Below, piece after piece: positions 27,248-35,742 of a stretch of DNA of 64,000 nucleotides; within the stretch, counting starts at the first letter, position 1; each line of letters starts with the position of its first letter. Made by a program: the position numbers and the translations under genes. The stretch lies in the NCBI RefSeq assembly GCF_001545075.1, contig NZ_FCOB02000017.1, forward strand, positions 62,001 to 126,000. Reading direction: 5' to 3'. The notes under the pieces were generated by a model. That model made no database searches and was not told where the DNA came from. It saw nothing but the letters and a program-made list of their open reading frames with translations. Source of the DNA: Caballeronia ptereochthonis (lineage in GTDB: Bacteria > Pseudomonadota > Gammaproteobacteria > Burkholderiales > Burkholderiaceae).

Positions 27248-27407
27248 TCGCCTCGCTCCTTACGATCGGACTTCGTATGTGAGTGACCTGGGTTCGTGCA
27301 TGCCGGGCGCTTGCGGTGCGACGCTGCACGCGCCCGGTGCACGATTTCTGTTCTGCGATGAATGATGCCGGCGACGCGCTTCTTCGATTTTCGGGCGCTC
27401 TGCAAAT

Positions 27408-27425
27408 CCTGTCCGGTTGGACAGG
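27408..27425. promoter_or_regulatory. Candidate operator for the RutR-like TetR regulator
   Basis: CCTGTCC-GGTT-GGACAGG is a perfect 7-bp inverted repeat in the 364-bp spacer between the pyrimidine operon (-) and the TetR gene (+). Its right half overlaps a possible -35 (TTGGAC, 27417-27422) with a 17-bp spacer to AATAAG (27440-27445), which would point toward the TetR gene and suggest autoregulation. The rest of the spacer shows no open frame. Function is inferred from symmetry and position; the sequence differs from the classical E. coli RutR box. Confidence 0.5.
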
Positions 27426-27611
27426 TTGTAGCCGATTAAAATAAGCAAATCAACGTCTTTCGTGTCCCGGCAAACAAAGCGATAAGCGTGCCATTGCGAT
27501 GCAGCATCGGAGAACATTGGGTTCGCCGGCGCTTTCGTCGCGATGCAGCGCGGCGTGCACGAAAGTCGCGATTGAGGCACGATGCGGCACACACGGCGGA
27601 AGAACTCGACG

Positions 27612-28352
27612 ATGAGACACGACGACCCGGCTAACGGCATCACCGGAAACGAGGACGCGACGCCGCCTTTGCGGCGGCGCCGCGCACAGATCCGCGAGAG
27701 CAACGAAGCGCAGCTTCTGGCCTGCGCGGAAGAAGTGTTCGCCGAGAAAGGACTGGAAGGCGCGAGCACGGCGATGATCGCGGAACGCGCCGGCTTGCCG
27801 AAGGCCAACCTGCACTACTACTTCCCGACGAAGCTCGCGCTCTATCGCCGCGTGCTGGAGGATCTCTTCGAGGACTGGCATCGCGCGGCGGATACGTTCG
27901 AATGCAGCGACGATCCCGTCGAAGCCATCGGCGGCTATGTGCGCGCGAAGATGGAGCTGTCGCGAAGAAGGCCGCTCGGCTCGAAAGTGTGGGCGAGCGA
28001 GATCATCCACGGCGCGCATCACATGCAGGACATTCTCAACGAACGCGTGAAACCCTGGCTCGATACGCGCGTGACCGTGATCGAAAGCTGGATCGCGCGC
28101 GGCCTGCTCGCGCCGGTCGAGCCGGACACGCTCATGTTCATGATCTGGGCGACCACGCAGCACTACGCCGACTTCGATGCGCAGATCCGCGCGCTCAAGG
28201 GCAAGCGCGCACTCACGCGCAAGGCCTTCGATGAACAGACGGAGGAAGTCGTGCGACTCGTGATTCGTGCGTGCGGCGCGGTTTCACCGCGCACCGCAGA
28301 AGAACGACGCGCGCTTGCCGGCTCCGAACCGCCGACGCGACAAGGGCAATAA
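27612..28352 (+). CDS. TetR-family regulator, RutR-like
   Basis: 246 aa. The N-terminal TetR HTH is clear (EAQLLACAEEVFAEKGLEG, ASTAMIAERAGLPKANLHYY). The C-terminal part contains YVRAKMELSRRRPLGSKVWA and SEIIHGAHHM, the conserved ligand-domain block of RutR, whose ligands are uracil and thymine. It is divergent from the complete reductive pyrimidine operon, so it most likely represses it until pyrimidine is present. ATG at 27612 gives the family's N-terminus; an upstream ATG adds 10 basic residues. Confidence 0.9.
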   Translation: MRHDDPANGITGNEDATPPLRRRRAQIRESNEAQLLACAEEVFAEKGLEGASTAMIAERAGLPKANLHYYFPTKLALYRRVLEDLFEDWHRAADTFECSDDPVEAIGGYVRAKMELSRRRPLGSKVWASEIIHGAHHMQDILNERVKPWLDTRVTVIESWIARGLLAPVEPDTLMFMIWATTQHYADFDAQIRALKGKRALTRKAFDEQTEEVVRLVIRACGAVSPRTAEERRALAGSEPPTRQGQ

Positions 28353-28384
28353 AAAACGCCGGCCGCTCAATAGCGGCCGGCGTT
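28351..28384 (-). terminator. Strong hairpin terminator for the DUF4148 gene (- strand)
   Basis: Perfect 13-bp arms (AACGCCGGCCGCT at 28355-28367 and its complement at 28372-28384) with a 4-nt loop. On the - strand it is followed by a run of T (A-run at 28351-28356), so it ends transcription from the DUF4148 gene 160 bp upstream. On the + strand, right after the TetR stop, it lacks a T-run but may still help end that transcript. Confidence 0.85.
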
Positions 28385-28389
28385 CGCCT

Positions 28390-28515
28390 TACTGCCTACT
28401 GCTGTATTGCTTACTGCTGTACTGCGCTTCTCGCAAATACTGCCTGTGCTGCCTTACTGCTCCTGCTTGCCACCGCAACCGCTACTGCTCTCTACCTCTA
28501 CTGCCCTGCTTGCCG
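28390..28515. repeat. Degenerate TACTGC-type short repeat tract
   Basis: Eight copies of TACTGC occur irregularly over about 125 bp, including two near-identical 15-mers of the form TACTGCTGTA(T/C)TGC. The tract is in the 3' region of the DUF4148 transcript, between its stop and terminator. No credible reading frame runs through it. It may be a slipped-strand expansion of a short unit. Confidence 0.6.
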
Positions 28516-28543
28516 CAGCCTTGAATCAGACTGCGTACTTCGA

Positions 28544-28855
28544 TTAGTTACCGAAGTAGACCGAGTTGCGGCCCGACATCGGCACGTTCGCACGGGCGCC
28601 CGAATCCGACGAACCAGCGGTCGAAGCACCGTAGGCCGACACCCCGTTTTCAGCATTCACACGTGCTTCGGCGGCCTGGATGTTTTGCGGGTAGTCCACG
28701 CGATCCGACGCCGGGTTGTAGCCGGCCTTTTCCAGTTGAACCAGCTCTGCGCGAACTTGTGCGCGGGTCACGGGACCGTTGTTTTGCGCGAACGCGAAGG
28801 TCGGAGCTGCCAGAGCCGAAGCGATGACGAGTGCGGGAACGAATGCCTTGATCAT
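28544..28855 (-). CDS. DUF4148 domain-containing secreted protein
   Basis: 103 aa. A Sec signal peptide (MIKAFVPALVIASALAAP, cleavage about residue 23 after FAFA) precedes the DUF4148 core VTRAQVRAELVQLEKAGYNP and YPQNIQAAEARV. This family of small periplasmic proteins is characteristic of Burkholderiales, where it occurs in many copies; the function is unknown. GGAGG lies 6 nt before ATG. It is monocistronic with its own terminator. Strong signals and small size suggest high expression. Confidence 0.92.
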   Translation of the reverse strand: MIKAFVPALVIASALAAPTFAFAQNNGPVTRAQVRAELVQLEKAGYNPASDRVDYPQNIQAAEARVNAENGVSAYGASTAGSSDSGARANVPMSGRNSVYFGN

Positions 28856-29185
28856 GATGAACCTCCAATAGTCTTGTTTTGAAATCGAAACTCGATCAGA
28901 AGCTTTTTAAGCGGTTTCTGATTTCGTTTCGCTTGAAAACAGTGTAGGAGGCTAGCGACCTAGGGGAAACCCCAATTTCCACGAAACATAATTGTTCGGA
29001 TCGCAACAATGCGTTTCGCGCGGAGAAGCGGCGTCGGCCGGCAAAGCAGGCCGTCATTCCGCCTCAACTGTTTGATTTTATTGAATATTAGTTAGTCGAT
29101 CAGGGGGCGGCGCATCGGTGAAATCGATTCCACGCGATCCTGCCAGTACCCGTCCGTCAGCGAATCGCCATGTCGCGGACAGGTT
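28856..29185. other. Intergenic region: DUF4148 leader and promoter, AT-rich patch
   Basis: 330 bp between the DUF4148 gene and hutG, both on the - strand. The first 100 bp above 28855 would be the DUF4148 leader; a possible -10 (TACACT on the - strand, about 28940-28945) lies there but lacks a good -35. Around 29065-29100 there is an AT-rich patch unusual for this window. I see no coding frame, RNA gene or terminator for the hut operon. Confidence 0.4.
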
Positions 29186-29989
29186 TTACGCAGCCGCCAC
29201 GTAAGCGAGCGCCGCCGCAATGAGGTCGCGCAGGAGCGGCTGCACGCTGCCCGCAAGCGTTTCGTCGTAAGAAAACGGCGCCGATTCTTTCATGTAGGTG
29301 ACTTGCGTCAGTTCCAGCTGGACCGCGTGGACGCCGTCCGCCGGCCGGCCATAACGGCGCGTGATGTAGCCGCCCTTGAAGCGTCCATTGGCCACCGTCG
29401 AATAACGACCATCCCGCTCGACGATTCCGGCCAGATGCTCGGCGAGACCCGGCGCCGCCGACGCGCCATCGGCCGTGCCGAAATTGAAGTCCGGCAGACG
29501 ACCGTCGAAGAAACGCGGCACCGCCGAGCGGATCGAGTGCGCCTCCCACAGCAGCACGCGGCCATGCGCCCGCCGCAATGCATCGAGTTCGCCGGCCAGC
29601 GCGTCGTGATACGGCTGCCAGTACATCGCGCGGCGCGCCTCGATCTGCTCGCGCGACGGTTCGCGCCCCGGCTTGTAGAGCGGCTCCTTGTCGAACGTAT
29701 CGACCGGACACAGCCCGGTCGTGTCGCGGCCGGGATAGAGATTCGCGTCGTCGGGCGGACGATTCAGGTCGATGACATAGCGCGCGTACTCCGGCGTCAA
29801 AATCGACGCGCCCAGCTCGCGCGCGAACGCATAAAGCCGCTCGAGATGCCAGTCGCAATCCTCGACGCGCCGCGCGACAGGCGTCATCTCGTCGGCGAGC
29901 GCGCAGGGAATTTGCGTGCCCCGGTGCGGAATCGAGATCAGCAGCGGTGCGCTGCCGCGCTCCAGCGTATAAACGGAAGAATCGTTCAT
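29186..29989 (-). CDS. hutG: N-formylglutamate deformylase
   Basis: 267 aa, matching the N-formylglutamate amidohydrolase family. Recognisable parts are LISIPHRGTQIP, DCDWHLERLYAF, YVIDLNRPPDDANLYPGR and EAHSIRSAVPRFFDGRLPDF; the His/Asp/Glu residues in these blocks form the metal site. It releases formate from N-formyl-L-glutamate, the last step of the five-step histidine route. It follows hutF by 9 bp and is the last gene of the hutHCDFG operon. It is unrelated to the arginase-like HutG of four-step pathways. Confidence 0.93.
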   Translation of the reverse strand: MNDSSVYTLERGSAPLLISIPHRGTQIPCALADEMTPVARRVEDCDWHLERLYAFARELGASILTPEYARYVIDLNRPPDDANLYPGRDTTGLCPVDTFDKEPLYKPGREPSREQIEARRAMYWQPYHDALAGELDALRRAHGRVLLWEAHSIRSAVPRFFDGRLPDFNFGTADGASAAPGLAEHLAGIVERDGRYSTVANGRFKGGYITRRYGRPADGVHAVQLELTQVTYMKESAPFSYDETLAGSVQPLLRDLIAAALAYVAAA

Positions 29990-29998
29990 TTGAAGACC

Positions 29999-31390
29999 TC
30001 AGCCCATCAAATCGCGCAATGCGGCGCGATAGCGCGAGAGCGATTCGTCTTCCTGCGCGTGACGGCGCGCATCGATCACCTTGCGGCCGCCGACGAAGAC
30101 ATCGCGGATCGGCGTCTCGCCGTGCTCGCAGAAAACCGTGCTCGAAAGCCACGTCTCGCGCGCATGGCCGCCGATGCCGGGATGCGCCTCGTCGAGCACG
30201 AGCCAGTCCGCGCGCTTGCCGGGCGCGAGCACGCCGACGGCACGGCCGGTCGCGTGCGCGCCGCCGTCGAGCGCGGCGTCGAAGAGACGATCCGCGGGCC
30301 GGCTCTGCGTCGTCGACGCGAGCACGTTGCGTTGACGCCGGCACAATCGCTGGCCGTATTCGAGCAGGCGCAATTCCGAGCGCCAGTCGACGCCGACATG
30401 GCTGTCCGAGCCGACACCGATGCGCCCTCCCGCATCGAGATATTCGCGCGAGGGAAACACGCCGTCGCCGAGATTCGCCTCGGTCGTGAGACACAGCCCC
30501 ACGACCGCGCCGCTCGCCGCGAGACGCGCGCATTCGTTCGCATCGACGTGCGTCGCATGCACGAGGCACCAGCGTTCGTCCACTTCGAAGCGGTCGAGCA
30601 ACCATTCGACGGGACGCTGCCGCGTGGCCGCGATACACGCTTCGACTTCGGCGACCTGCTCCGCGATGTGGATGTGCACGGGCGCGCGCCCGAAGCGCGC
30701 ATCGAGCCCTTCGAGCAAAGCCGCGAGCGATTCCCCCGACACCGCCCGCAGCGAATGCGGAGCGACGCCGTAGCGGCGCGCGCCGTTCTCGGGCTGCGCG
30801 CGGGCGAGCGTATCGATCAGCGCAAGCAGCGAGTCGGGCGTGTTGAGAAAGCGCCGTTGATCGTCGCGCGGCGCGCTCGCGTTGAAGCCACTGTACTCGT
30901 AGAGCACGGGCAGCATCGTGATGCCGATACCCGCGCGCTCCGCCGCATCGACGACGCGCCCGGCGAGTTCCGCACGGTTCGCGTACGGCTTGCCATCGGG
31001 TGCGTGATGCACGTAATGAAACTCGCACACCGACGTGTAACCCGCCTTCAGCATCTCGATGTAGAGCCAGTGTGCGATATCCGCGAGCGATTCCGGGCCG
31101 ATCTTCGCGGCGAAGCGATACATGAGATCGCGCCAGCTCCAGAATGTGTCGGCGGCGCTCGCGCGATATTCGGTGAGGCCCGCCATCGCGCGCTGGAACG
31201 CGTGCGAATGCAGGTTCGGCATGCCGGGCAGCACCGGCCCCCTGGCGCGCTCGACGCCGGCGGGCGCGGCGCTGTCGGGCGTAACGCGCACGAGCGTGCC
31301 GTCATCGTTCCATTCGAACAGCACGTCGCGCCGCCAGCCATCGGCAAGACGTGCGTGATCCGCGAAAAATGCGCGATGCGCAGCATTCAT
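29999..31390 (-). CDS. hutF: Formimidoylglutamate deiminase
   Basis: 463 aa amidohydrolase. Metal ligands lie in PGMPNLHSHAFQRAMAG (HxH); later signatures include LCLTTEANLGDG, IGVGSDSHVGVDW, which carries the conserved Asp, and SELRLLEYGQRL. It converts N-formimino-L-glutamate to N-formyl-L-glutamate plus ammonia, feeding HutG. ATG at 31390 follows GGGAGA; a longer in-frame extension of 36 Arg-rich residues is not credible. It sits between hutD (53-bp gap) and hutG. Confidence 0.93.
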   Translation of the reverse strand: MNAAHRAFFADHARLADGWRRDVLFEWNDDGTLVRVTPDSAAPAGVERARGPVLPGMPNLHSHAFQRAMAGLTEYRASAADTFWSWRDLMYRFAAKIGPESLADIAHWLYIEMLKAGYTSVCEFHYVHHAPDGKPYANRAELAGRVVDAAERAGIGITMLPVLYEYSGFNASAPRDDQRRFLNTPDSLLALIDTLARAQPENGARRYGVAPHSLRAVSGESLAALLEGLDARFGRAPVHIHIAEQVAEVEACIAATRQRPVEWLLDRFEVDERWCLVHATHVDANECARLAASGAVVGLCLTTEANLGDGVFPSREYLDAGGRIGVGSDSHVGVDWRSELRLLEYGQRLCRRQRNVLASTTQSRPADRLFDAALDGGAHATGRAVGVLAPGKRADWLVLDEAHPGIGGHARETWLSSTVFCEHGETPIRDVFVGGRKVIDARRHAQEDESLSRYRAALRDLMG

Positions 31391-31443
31391 GTCCTGTCTC
31401 CCTTTATGTCGATGCGCGGCTACTGTCGAGCCGTTCGCCGTCT

Positions 31444-32013
31444 TTACAGCAGGTCGATGCCGACGTGCAGCCACGACCCGCCATCCCGCGACTCGCACGC
31501 GAGTGCCGACGCCGCGTCCAGGCGCAGCACGTCGCCTGTTTCGAGCGTATGACGCCTGTCGTCGGCGAGCTTGATATCGATCCGGCCACGCGCGCAGAAA
31601 ATGAACGTCACGTCGTGTTCGAGCGAGATCGAAGCCGGTTCTTCATGCGCTTGGACCGTCGCGCGTGCGCGGTCGCGGCGCGTCATCACGTTGAAGTCGC
31701 GCGTCGGTCCGGCAAGAAGCGTCGCGTGGATCGGCGTTTCGCCTGCAAAGCGCGCGATCGCGAGCGGCGCATCGAGCGAATGAACGCAGCCGTGTGCGTC
31801 GGTCAGACGCATGCCCGCGCCGTCGAGGAGCACGAGCACGCGATCGACGCCCGCGAAGGTCGAGAACGCGCCATCCGCGGCCACGTCCGCCAGCGACAGA
31901 CGCCATGCGAACGCATCCAGCGACGCGCCTTGCGGCCCCGCCGCGATCTCGCGCGTGACGCCGCCGCCGTTCTTCCACGGCACGGGCACCAGAGAATCGG
32001 CGCGAATCATCAT
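31444..32013 (-). CDS. hutD: HutD-family protein
   Basis: 189 aa cupin-like protein. The family start VPWKNGGGVTREIA, followed by FAWRLSLADVAADGAFSTFAGVDRV, identifies HutD. In Pseudomonas fluorescens HutD is needed for full fitness on histidine and is proposed to limit hut expression, possibly by binding urocanate or formylglutamate; its biochemical role is not settled. Two consecutive ATGs (32013, 32010) are possible starts; no strong Shine-Dalgarno is seen and hutC ends only 5 bp upstream, so translation is probably coupled. Confidence 0.87.
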   Translation of the reverse strand: MMIRADSLVPVPWKNGGGVTREIAAGPQGASLDAFAWRLSLADVAADGAFSTFAGVDRVLVLLDGAGMRLTDAHGCVHSLDAPLAIARFAGETPIHATLLAGPTRDFNVMTRRDRARATVQAHEEPASISLEHDVTFIFCARGRIDIKLADDRRHTLETGDVLRLDAASALACESRDGGSWLHVGIDLL

Positions 32014-32018
32014 GATGT

Positions 32019-32714
32019 TCAGAAATGCCCGGTGAATTGGTAGCGGTCGCCCGGATGCCAGAGATTCGCGACCGAGGCGACCGCATCGCGCGACCACGTG
32101 CGCCGATGCAGCAGCAGACACGGCTCGTGCTCCGTCATCGCGAGCGCTTGGCGAATCTCCGGCGACGGCACCGCCGCCTCGATCCGATACTCGACGCGCT
32201 GCAACGGCGCCGCCGCCATCAGATACTGATTCGGCGTGATCGTCGTGAAATCCTGCCGCGCGTACTCCGGCGCGAGCACGGGATTCACGTAGCGCTCTTC
32301 CATCTGCACCGGCTCGTCGTTCTCGAAATGCAGCACGCGCGAATGGAACACCGGGCTGCCGAGCGCCAGATGCATTTCGGCGCCGAGCGCCTCGTCGACG
32401 ATCGACGCGCCCAGATGCAGCACCTCAGCGCGATACTCATGACCGCGCGCGACGATCTCGTCGGAGATGCTGCGGATCTCGACGAGCGTCGACGCGTATT
32501 TCGGCTGCGCGACGAACGTGCCCGCGCCCTGTACGCGCGTGAGCACCTGCTCCGAGGTCAATTCGCGCAGCGCGCGGTTCACCGTCATGCGCGCGACCTT
32601 GAACTCGCGCGCGAGCTCGTTCTCCGAGGGCACCTGATCGCCCTCCTTCCACTCGCCGATGTGAATGCGCTGGAGAATGTAGTCCTTGATCTCCTGATAC
32701 GCGGGCGTGTTCAT
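32019..32714 (-). CDS. hutC: Histidine utilization repressor, GntR/HutC family
   Basis: 231 aa. The GntR winged HTH spans about 5-70 ([49 protein letters not shown]) and a UTRA effector domain follows to the end, finishing in [12 protein letters not shown]. HutC is released from its operators by urocanate. The start overlaps the hutH stop (ATGA at 32711-32714), so the repressor is translated with the first enzyme and is autoregulated through the operator upstream of hutH. Four HutC-box-like sites in this window are candidate targets. Confidence 0.94.
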   Translation of the reverse strand: MNTPAYQEIKDYILQRIHIGEWKEGDQVPSENELAREFKVARMTVNRALRELTSEQVLTRVQGAGTFVAQPKYASTLVEIRSISDEIVARGHEYRAEVLHLGASIVDEALGAEMHLALGSPVFHSRVLHFENDEPVQMEERYVNPVLAPEYARQDFTTITPNQYLMAAAPLQRVEYRIEAAVPSPEIRQALAMTEHEPCLLLHRRTWSRDAVASVANLWHPGDRYQFTGHF

Positions 32715-34240
32715 GCCGGCTGTTCCGACGCGAACGCGAACGGGCTGTGCCGTGCGACCGCGCCTTCCTGCACGAGCGTCGCGATCGCGGCGATGTCGGG
32801 CGCGAAGTAGCGGTCGAGGTCGTAATGCGGGACGTGCGCGCGCAGCGTCTTCATCACTTCGAGGAGCGGCGCGCTCGTCTGATGCGGCGCGCGCAGATCG
32901 ACGCCCTGCGCCGCCGCGAGCAGCTCAATCGCGAGAATGTTGGCCGTGTTGCTGGCGATGTCGCCGAGCTTGCGCGCGGCGAAGGTCGCCATCGAAACGT
33001 GGTCTTCCTGGTTCGCGGAAGTCGGCAGCGAATCGACCGATGCCGGGTGCGCGAGCGTCTTGTTCTCCGACGCGAGCGCGGCCGCCGTCACATGCGCGAT
33101 CATGAAGCCCGAGTTGACGCCGCCGTCGCGCACGAGGAAAGGCGGCAGGCCGGAGAGCGTCGCATCGATCAAGAGCGCGATGCGGCGCTCCGCCAGCGCG
33201 CCGATTTCGGCCGCGGCGAGCGCGAGGTTGTCCGCGGCGAACGCGACCGGCTCCGCGTGGAAGTTGCCGCCCGAGAGCACCTCGCCGGTGTCGGGGAAGA
33301 TCAGCGGATTGTCGGAGACGGCGTTCGATTCGACGAGCAGCACTTCGGCCGCGTGGCGCATCTGGTCGAGACAGGCGCCCATCACCTGCGGCTGGCAGCG
33401 CAGGCTGTACGGGTCCTGAACCTTGTCGCAGTCGGCGTGCGACAGGTTGATGCCCGAGCCCTTCAGCAGCGTGCGATAGGCCGTGGCCGCCTCGATCTGG
33501 CCGCGATGGCCGCGCAGCTCATGGATGCGCGCATCGAACGGCACGACCGAGCCCGCCGCCGCATCCACCGACAGCGCGCCCGCGACGAGCCCGGTGCGGA
33601 ACAGATCCTCGATCGCGAAGAGGTGATAGAGCGCGAGCGCCGCCGACGCCTGCGTGCCGTTCAACAGCGCCAGGCCCTCCTTCGCCTGCAGCGTGAGCGG
33701 CTTCAGGCCGGCGACCGCGAGACCATCCGTCGCGCTCGCGCGCTCGCCGCGAATCGTGACTTCGCCCAGGCCGAGCAATACCGTGGACATATGCGCGAGC
33801 GGCGCGAGATCGCCCGATGCGCCGACCGAGCCCTTCACCGGGATGATCGGCAGCACGTCGGCATTGAAGAGCGTGATGAGGGCTTCGATGACCTCGCGCC
33901 GGATCCCTGAATGACCGCGCCCGAGGCTCGACAGCTTGAGCGCCATGAGCAGCCGCACGACCGGACGGGACATCGGCTCGCCGACGCCCACCGCGTGCGA
34001 CAGCACGAGATTCTTCTGCAGCAGTTCGAGCTGATCCGCGGGAATGTGCGTATTGGCGAGCCGCCCGAAGCCCGTATTGATGCCGTAGGCCGGATCGCCC
34101 TTGGCCACGATCGCGGCGACGGCCCGCGCGCTCGCGTCGATGGCGTCGAAGCTGGCCGGATCGAGCTTGAGCGGGTCGGAGCTTCGCGCGATGCGGCGCA
34201 GTTGCGGGAGAGTCAGTTTTCCGGGGGTGAGCGTGATCAT
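32711..34240 (-). CDS. hutH: Histidine ammonia-lyase
   Basis: 509 aa. The MIO prosthetic-group triad ASG lies at 141-143 in [14 protein letters not shown]. Other family blocks are [11 protein letters not shown] and [16 protein letters not shown]. It deaminates L-histidine to urocanate, the inducer of the regulon. It is the first gene of the operon. The start codon is preceded by AGGA that directly adjoins a HutC-box-like sequence. Confidence 0.96.
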   Translation of the reverse strand: MITLTPGKLTLPQLRRIARSSDPLKLDPASFDAIDASARAVAAIVAKGDPAYGINTGFGRLANTHIPADQLELLQKNLVLSHAVGVGEPMSRPVVRLLMALKLSSLGRGHSGIRREVIEALITLFNADVLPIIPVKGSVGASGDLAPLAHMSTVLLGLGEVTIRGERASATDGLAVAGLKPLTLQAKEGLALLNGTQASAALALYHLFAIEDLFRTGLVAGALSVDAAAGSVVPFDARIHELRGHRGQIEAATAYRTLLKGSGINLSHADCDKVQDPYSLRCQPQVMGACLDQMRHAAEVLLVESNAVSDNPLIFPDTGEVLSGGNFHAEPVAFAADNLALAAAEIGALAERRIALLIDATLSGLPPFLVRDGGVNSGFMIAHVTAAALASENKTLAHPASVDSLPTSANQEDHVSMATFAARKLGDIASNTANILAIELLAAAQGVDLRAPHQTSAPLLEVMKTLRAHVPHYDLDRYFAPDIAAIATLVQEGAVARHSPFAFASEQPA

Positions 34241-34248
34241 GATTCGTC

Positions 34249-34261
34249 CTGTCTATACAAG
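34249..34261. promoter_or_regulatory. HutC box 1, overlapping the hutH leader
   Basis: CTGTCTATACAAG (reverse complement CTTGTATAGACAG) matches the known HutC/GntR-HutC operator type TTGTATAGACAA with one end base changed. It lies 8 bp before the hutH start codon and touches the Shine-Dalgarno AGGA, so bound repressor would sit downstream of the transcription start. Confidence 0.75.
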
Positions 34262-34348
34262 TTAGACTCAAGTCTAAACGGGCAAACAGAACGAAACAAG
34301 AGGGGATCCGGGATTTCACTAGGTCATTTCGCGGTTTTGACTACCTGG

Positions 34349-34360
34349 TTGTCTATACAG
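34349..34360. promoter_or_regulatory. HutC box 2, upstream of hutH
   Basis: TTGTCTATACAG is a second copy of the same operator core (TGTCTATACA), in the same orientation and exactly 100 bp from box 1. It lies 6 bp after the stop codon of the GNAT gene, in the presumed hut promoter region. Two spaced boxes suggest cooperative or looped repression. Confidence 0.7.
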
Positions 34361-34366
34361 ATTCCG

Positions 34367-34840
34367 CTATAACACTTTCTCCATCACGAACTGGACGAAC
34401 CTCTGCTCGCGCACCACGACCGCTCGCGCGAGCAGCATCGTGAAGCCGCAGTATTCGAAGAAAGGCCGCGCGGTAACGCTCGCGTAGGTGTGCAGGCAGG
34501 TGATCCCGGCTTCGTCCGCCTCGGCTTCCACGCGCGCGAGGAGCGCGGTCGCCACGCCCGTGCGCTGATGCTTCGGGTCAACGAACATCATGTCCACCAG
34601 GCCGTTTTTCTCCAGATCCGCGAAGCCGGCGAGTTCGCCGCCGACGAGCGCGACCCAGGTCGGGCGGCTCATGCGGGCGAGCGCCCACTCGTCGCGGTCG
34701 GCTTGCGCCCATGCATCGATCTGCGCCGGACTGTAGTCGGCCGATGCCGTCTCGCGCACCGCGCGCTGGAACAGATCAATCACGCCGTCGAGGTCCCTCG
34801 CACGATACGGTCTGATTTCGATGAGCGGGAGCCCTGGCAT
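34367..34840 (-). CDS. GNAT family N-acetyltransferase
   Basis: 157 aa. The acetyl-CoA-binding motif A is visible in VDMMFVDPKHQRTGVATALLARVEAEA (V-x-P-x-x-x-x-x-G-x-A/G), and the end HTYASVTARPFFEYCGFTML matches the YafP/PhnO-like subgroup. Substrates of this subgroup are diverse and the substrate cannot be predicted. AAGGTGA precedes ATG at 34840. It lies upstream of the hut operon on the same strand with HutC box 2 in between, so it is not obviously part of it. Confidence 0.87.
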   Translation of the reverse strand: MPGLPLIEIRPYRARDLDGVIDLFQRAVRETASADYSPAQIDAWAQADRDEWALARMSRPTWVALVGGELAGFADLEKNGLVDMMFVDPKHQRTGVATALLARVEAEADEAGITCLHTYASVTARPFFEYCGFTMLLARAVVVREQRFVQFVMEKVL

Positions 34841-35007
34841 ATCGTCACCTTCTTTACTGTCAAAAGAAAAAGCCGCTGCCGATGCAGCGTGGGTCTTGCG
34901 TTGAAAACGCGGGAAGGAAATGCGGAAAGGCACGCGGGAAGCAGGCGTGCGCAAACGTCAAATGGATGAAAAACGGCCATGCGGGATGTGGTGCGCGCCG
35001 CGCCGTC

Positions 35008-35385
35008 TCAGGAAACGACCGCCACCGTCGCGATGCCGAGCGCGGTCATCAGGAGCGACGCGCAGACGTGGATCGCGATCTCCGCGAGCGCCCAGACGAA
35101 CCGCCCCTGCTGCAGATGCGCGACCACTTCGGCCGAGAACGTGGAAAACGTGGACAGGCCGCCCATCAGCCCGGTGATGATGAAAAGCCGCCATTCCACC
35201 GAGAGGTCCGGAAAGCGCGCGAAAAAGGCGACCGCCACGCCGATGATGTAGCCCGCGATGACGTTCGCCGCGAACGTGCCGAGCGGCAGATTCGGAAAAA
35301 TCGCGTTCAGGCGCAAGCCGAGGACCCATCTGAGGAGCGACCCCAGTCCGCCGCCGAGCCCCACGGCGATGATCGACAGATACAT
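35008..35385 (-). CDS. crcB: CrcB/Fluc fluoride channel
   Basis: 125 aa with four transmembrane helices. Family signatures are [16 protein letters not shown] (N-terminal GG.G..RY/W motif), [16 protein letters not shown] (with the pore Asn), and [16 protein letters not shown] (the conserved G-x-x-G-G-x-T-T/S-F-S-T-F). The dual-topology dimer exports fluoride. No fluoride riboswitch consensus is seen in the sequence just upstream. It follows a small hypothetical gene by 33 bp on the same strand. Confidence 0.95.
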   Translation of the reverse strand: MYLSIIAVGLGGGLGSLLRWVLGLRLNAIFPNLPLGTFAANVIAGYIIGVAVAFFARFPDLSVEWRLFIITGLMGGLSTFSTFSAEVVAHLQQGRFVWALAEIAIHVCASLLMTALGIATVAVVS

Positions 35386-35418
35386 GTCAGTGTCAAACCG
35401 ATTCGAAATTATTCGGAC

Positions 35419-35676
35419 TCATGCCTCGCGGGCGAGCCGCTCGATCAGTGCCGCGCGGCTCGGCTCCACGATCCACGATCCAGCCCGCGCGGTGCCGCAC
35501 ATGTGCCGCACATGCGCCGTCCACGTGCCGTCGCGGCGCGCTTCCCAGCAGCCGGCATCGCGGCCGTCGATGAAAAGCGAGCCGCGCATGACAAGCTGCG
35601 GGTCCGCGGGCTCGAGCACTTCGTCGTCGTTGTGTTCGAGCTTCACTTCGTGCATGAGCATCGCCTGCAAAAACAT
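35419..35676 (-). CDS. Small hypothetical protein
   Basis: 85 aa if translated from the first ATG, or 78 from an internal ATG (MHEVKLEHNDDEV). The sequence VLEPADPQLVMRGSLFIDGR followed by GCWEARRDGTWTAHVRHMCG suggests a small beta-rich soluble protein with two Cys. I recognise no family. High third-position GC and proximity to crcB on the same strand (33-bp gap) suggest it is expressed, possibly with crcB. Its function is unknown. Confidence 0.6.
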   Translation of the reverse strand: MFLQAMLMHEVKLEHNDDEVLEPADPQLVMRGSLFIDGRDAGCWEARRDGTWTAHVRHMCGTARAGSWIVEPSRAALIERLAREA

Positions 35677-35742
35677 GTCAGATACAAGGCCAGTCTCGCG
35701 AGTGGCTCCATTCTAACGATACTCAGTGCCGAGTTGAGGCAC

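Noticed and set aside
35386..35418. Fluoride riboswitch before crcB
   Set aside because: No match to the crcB RNA consensus; only 33 bp separate it from the upstream gene.
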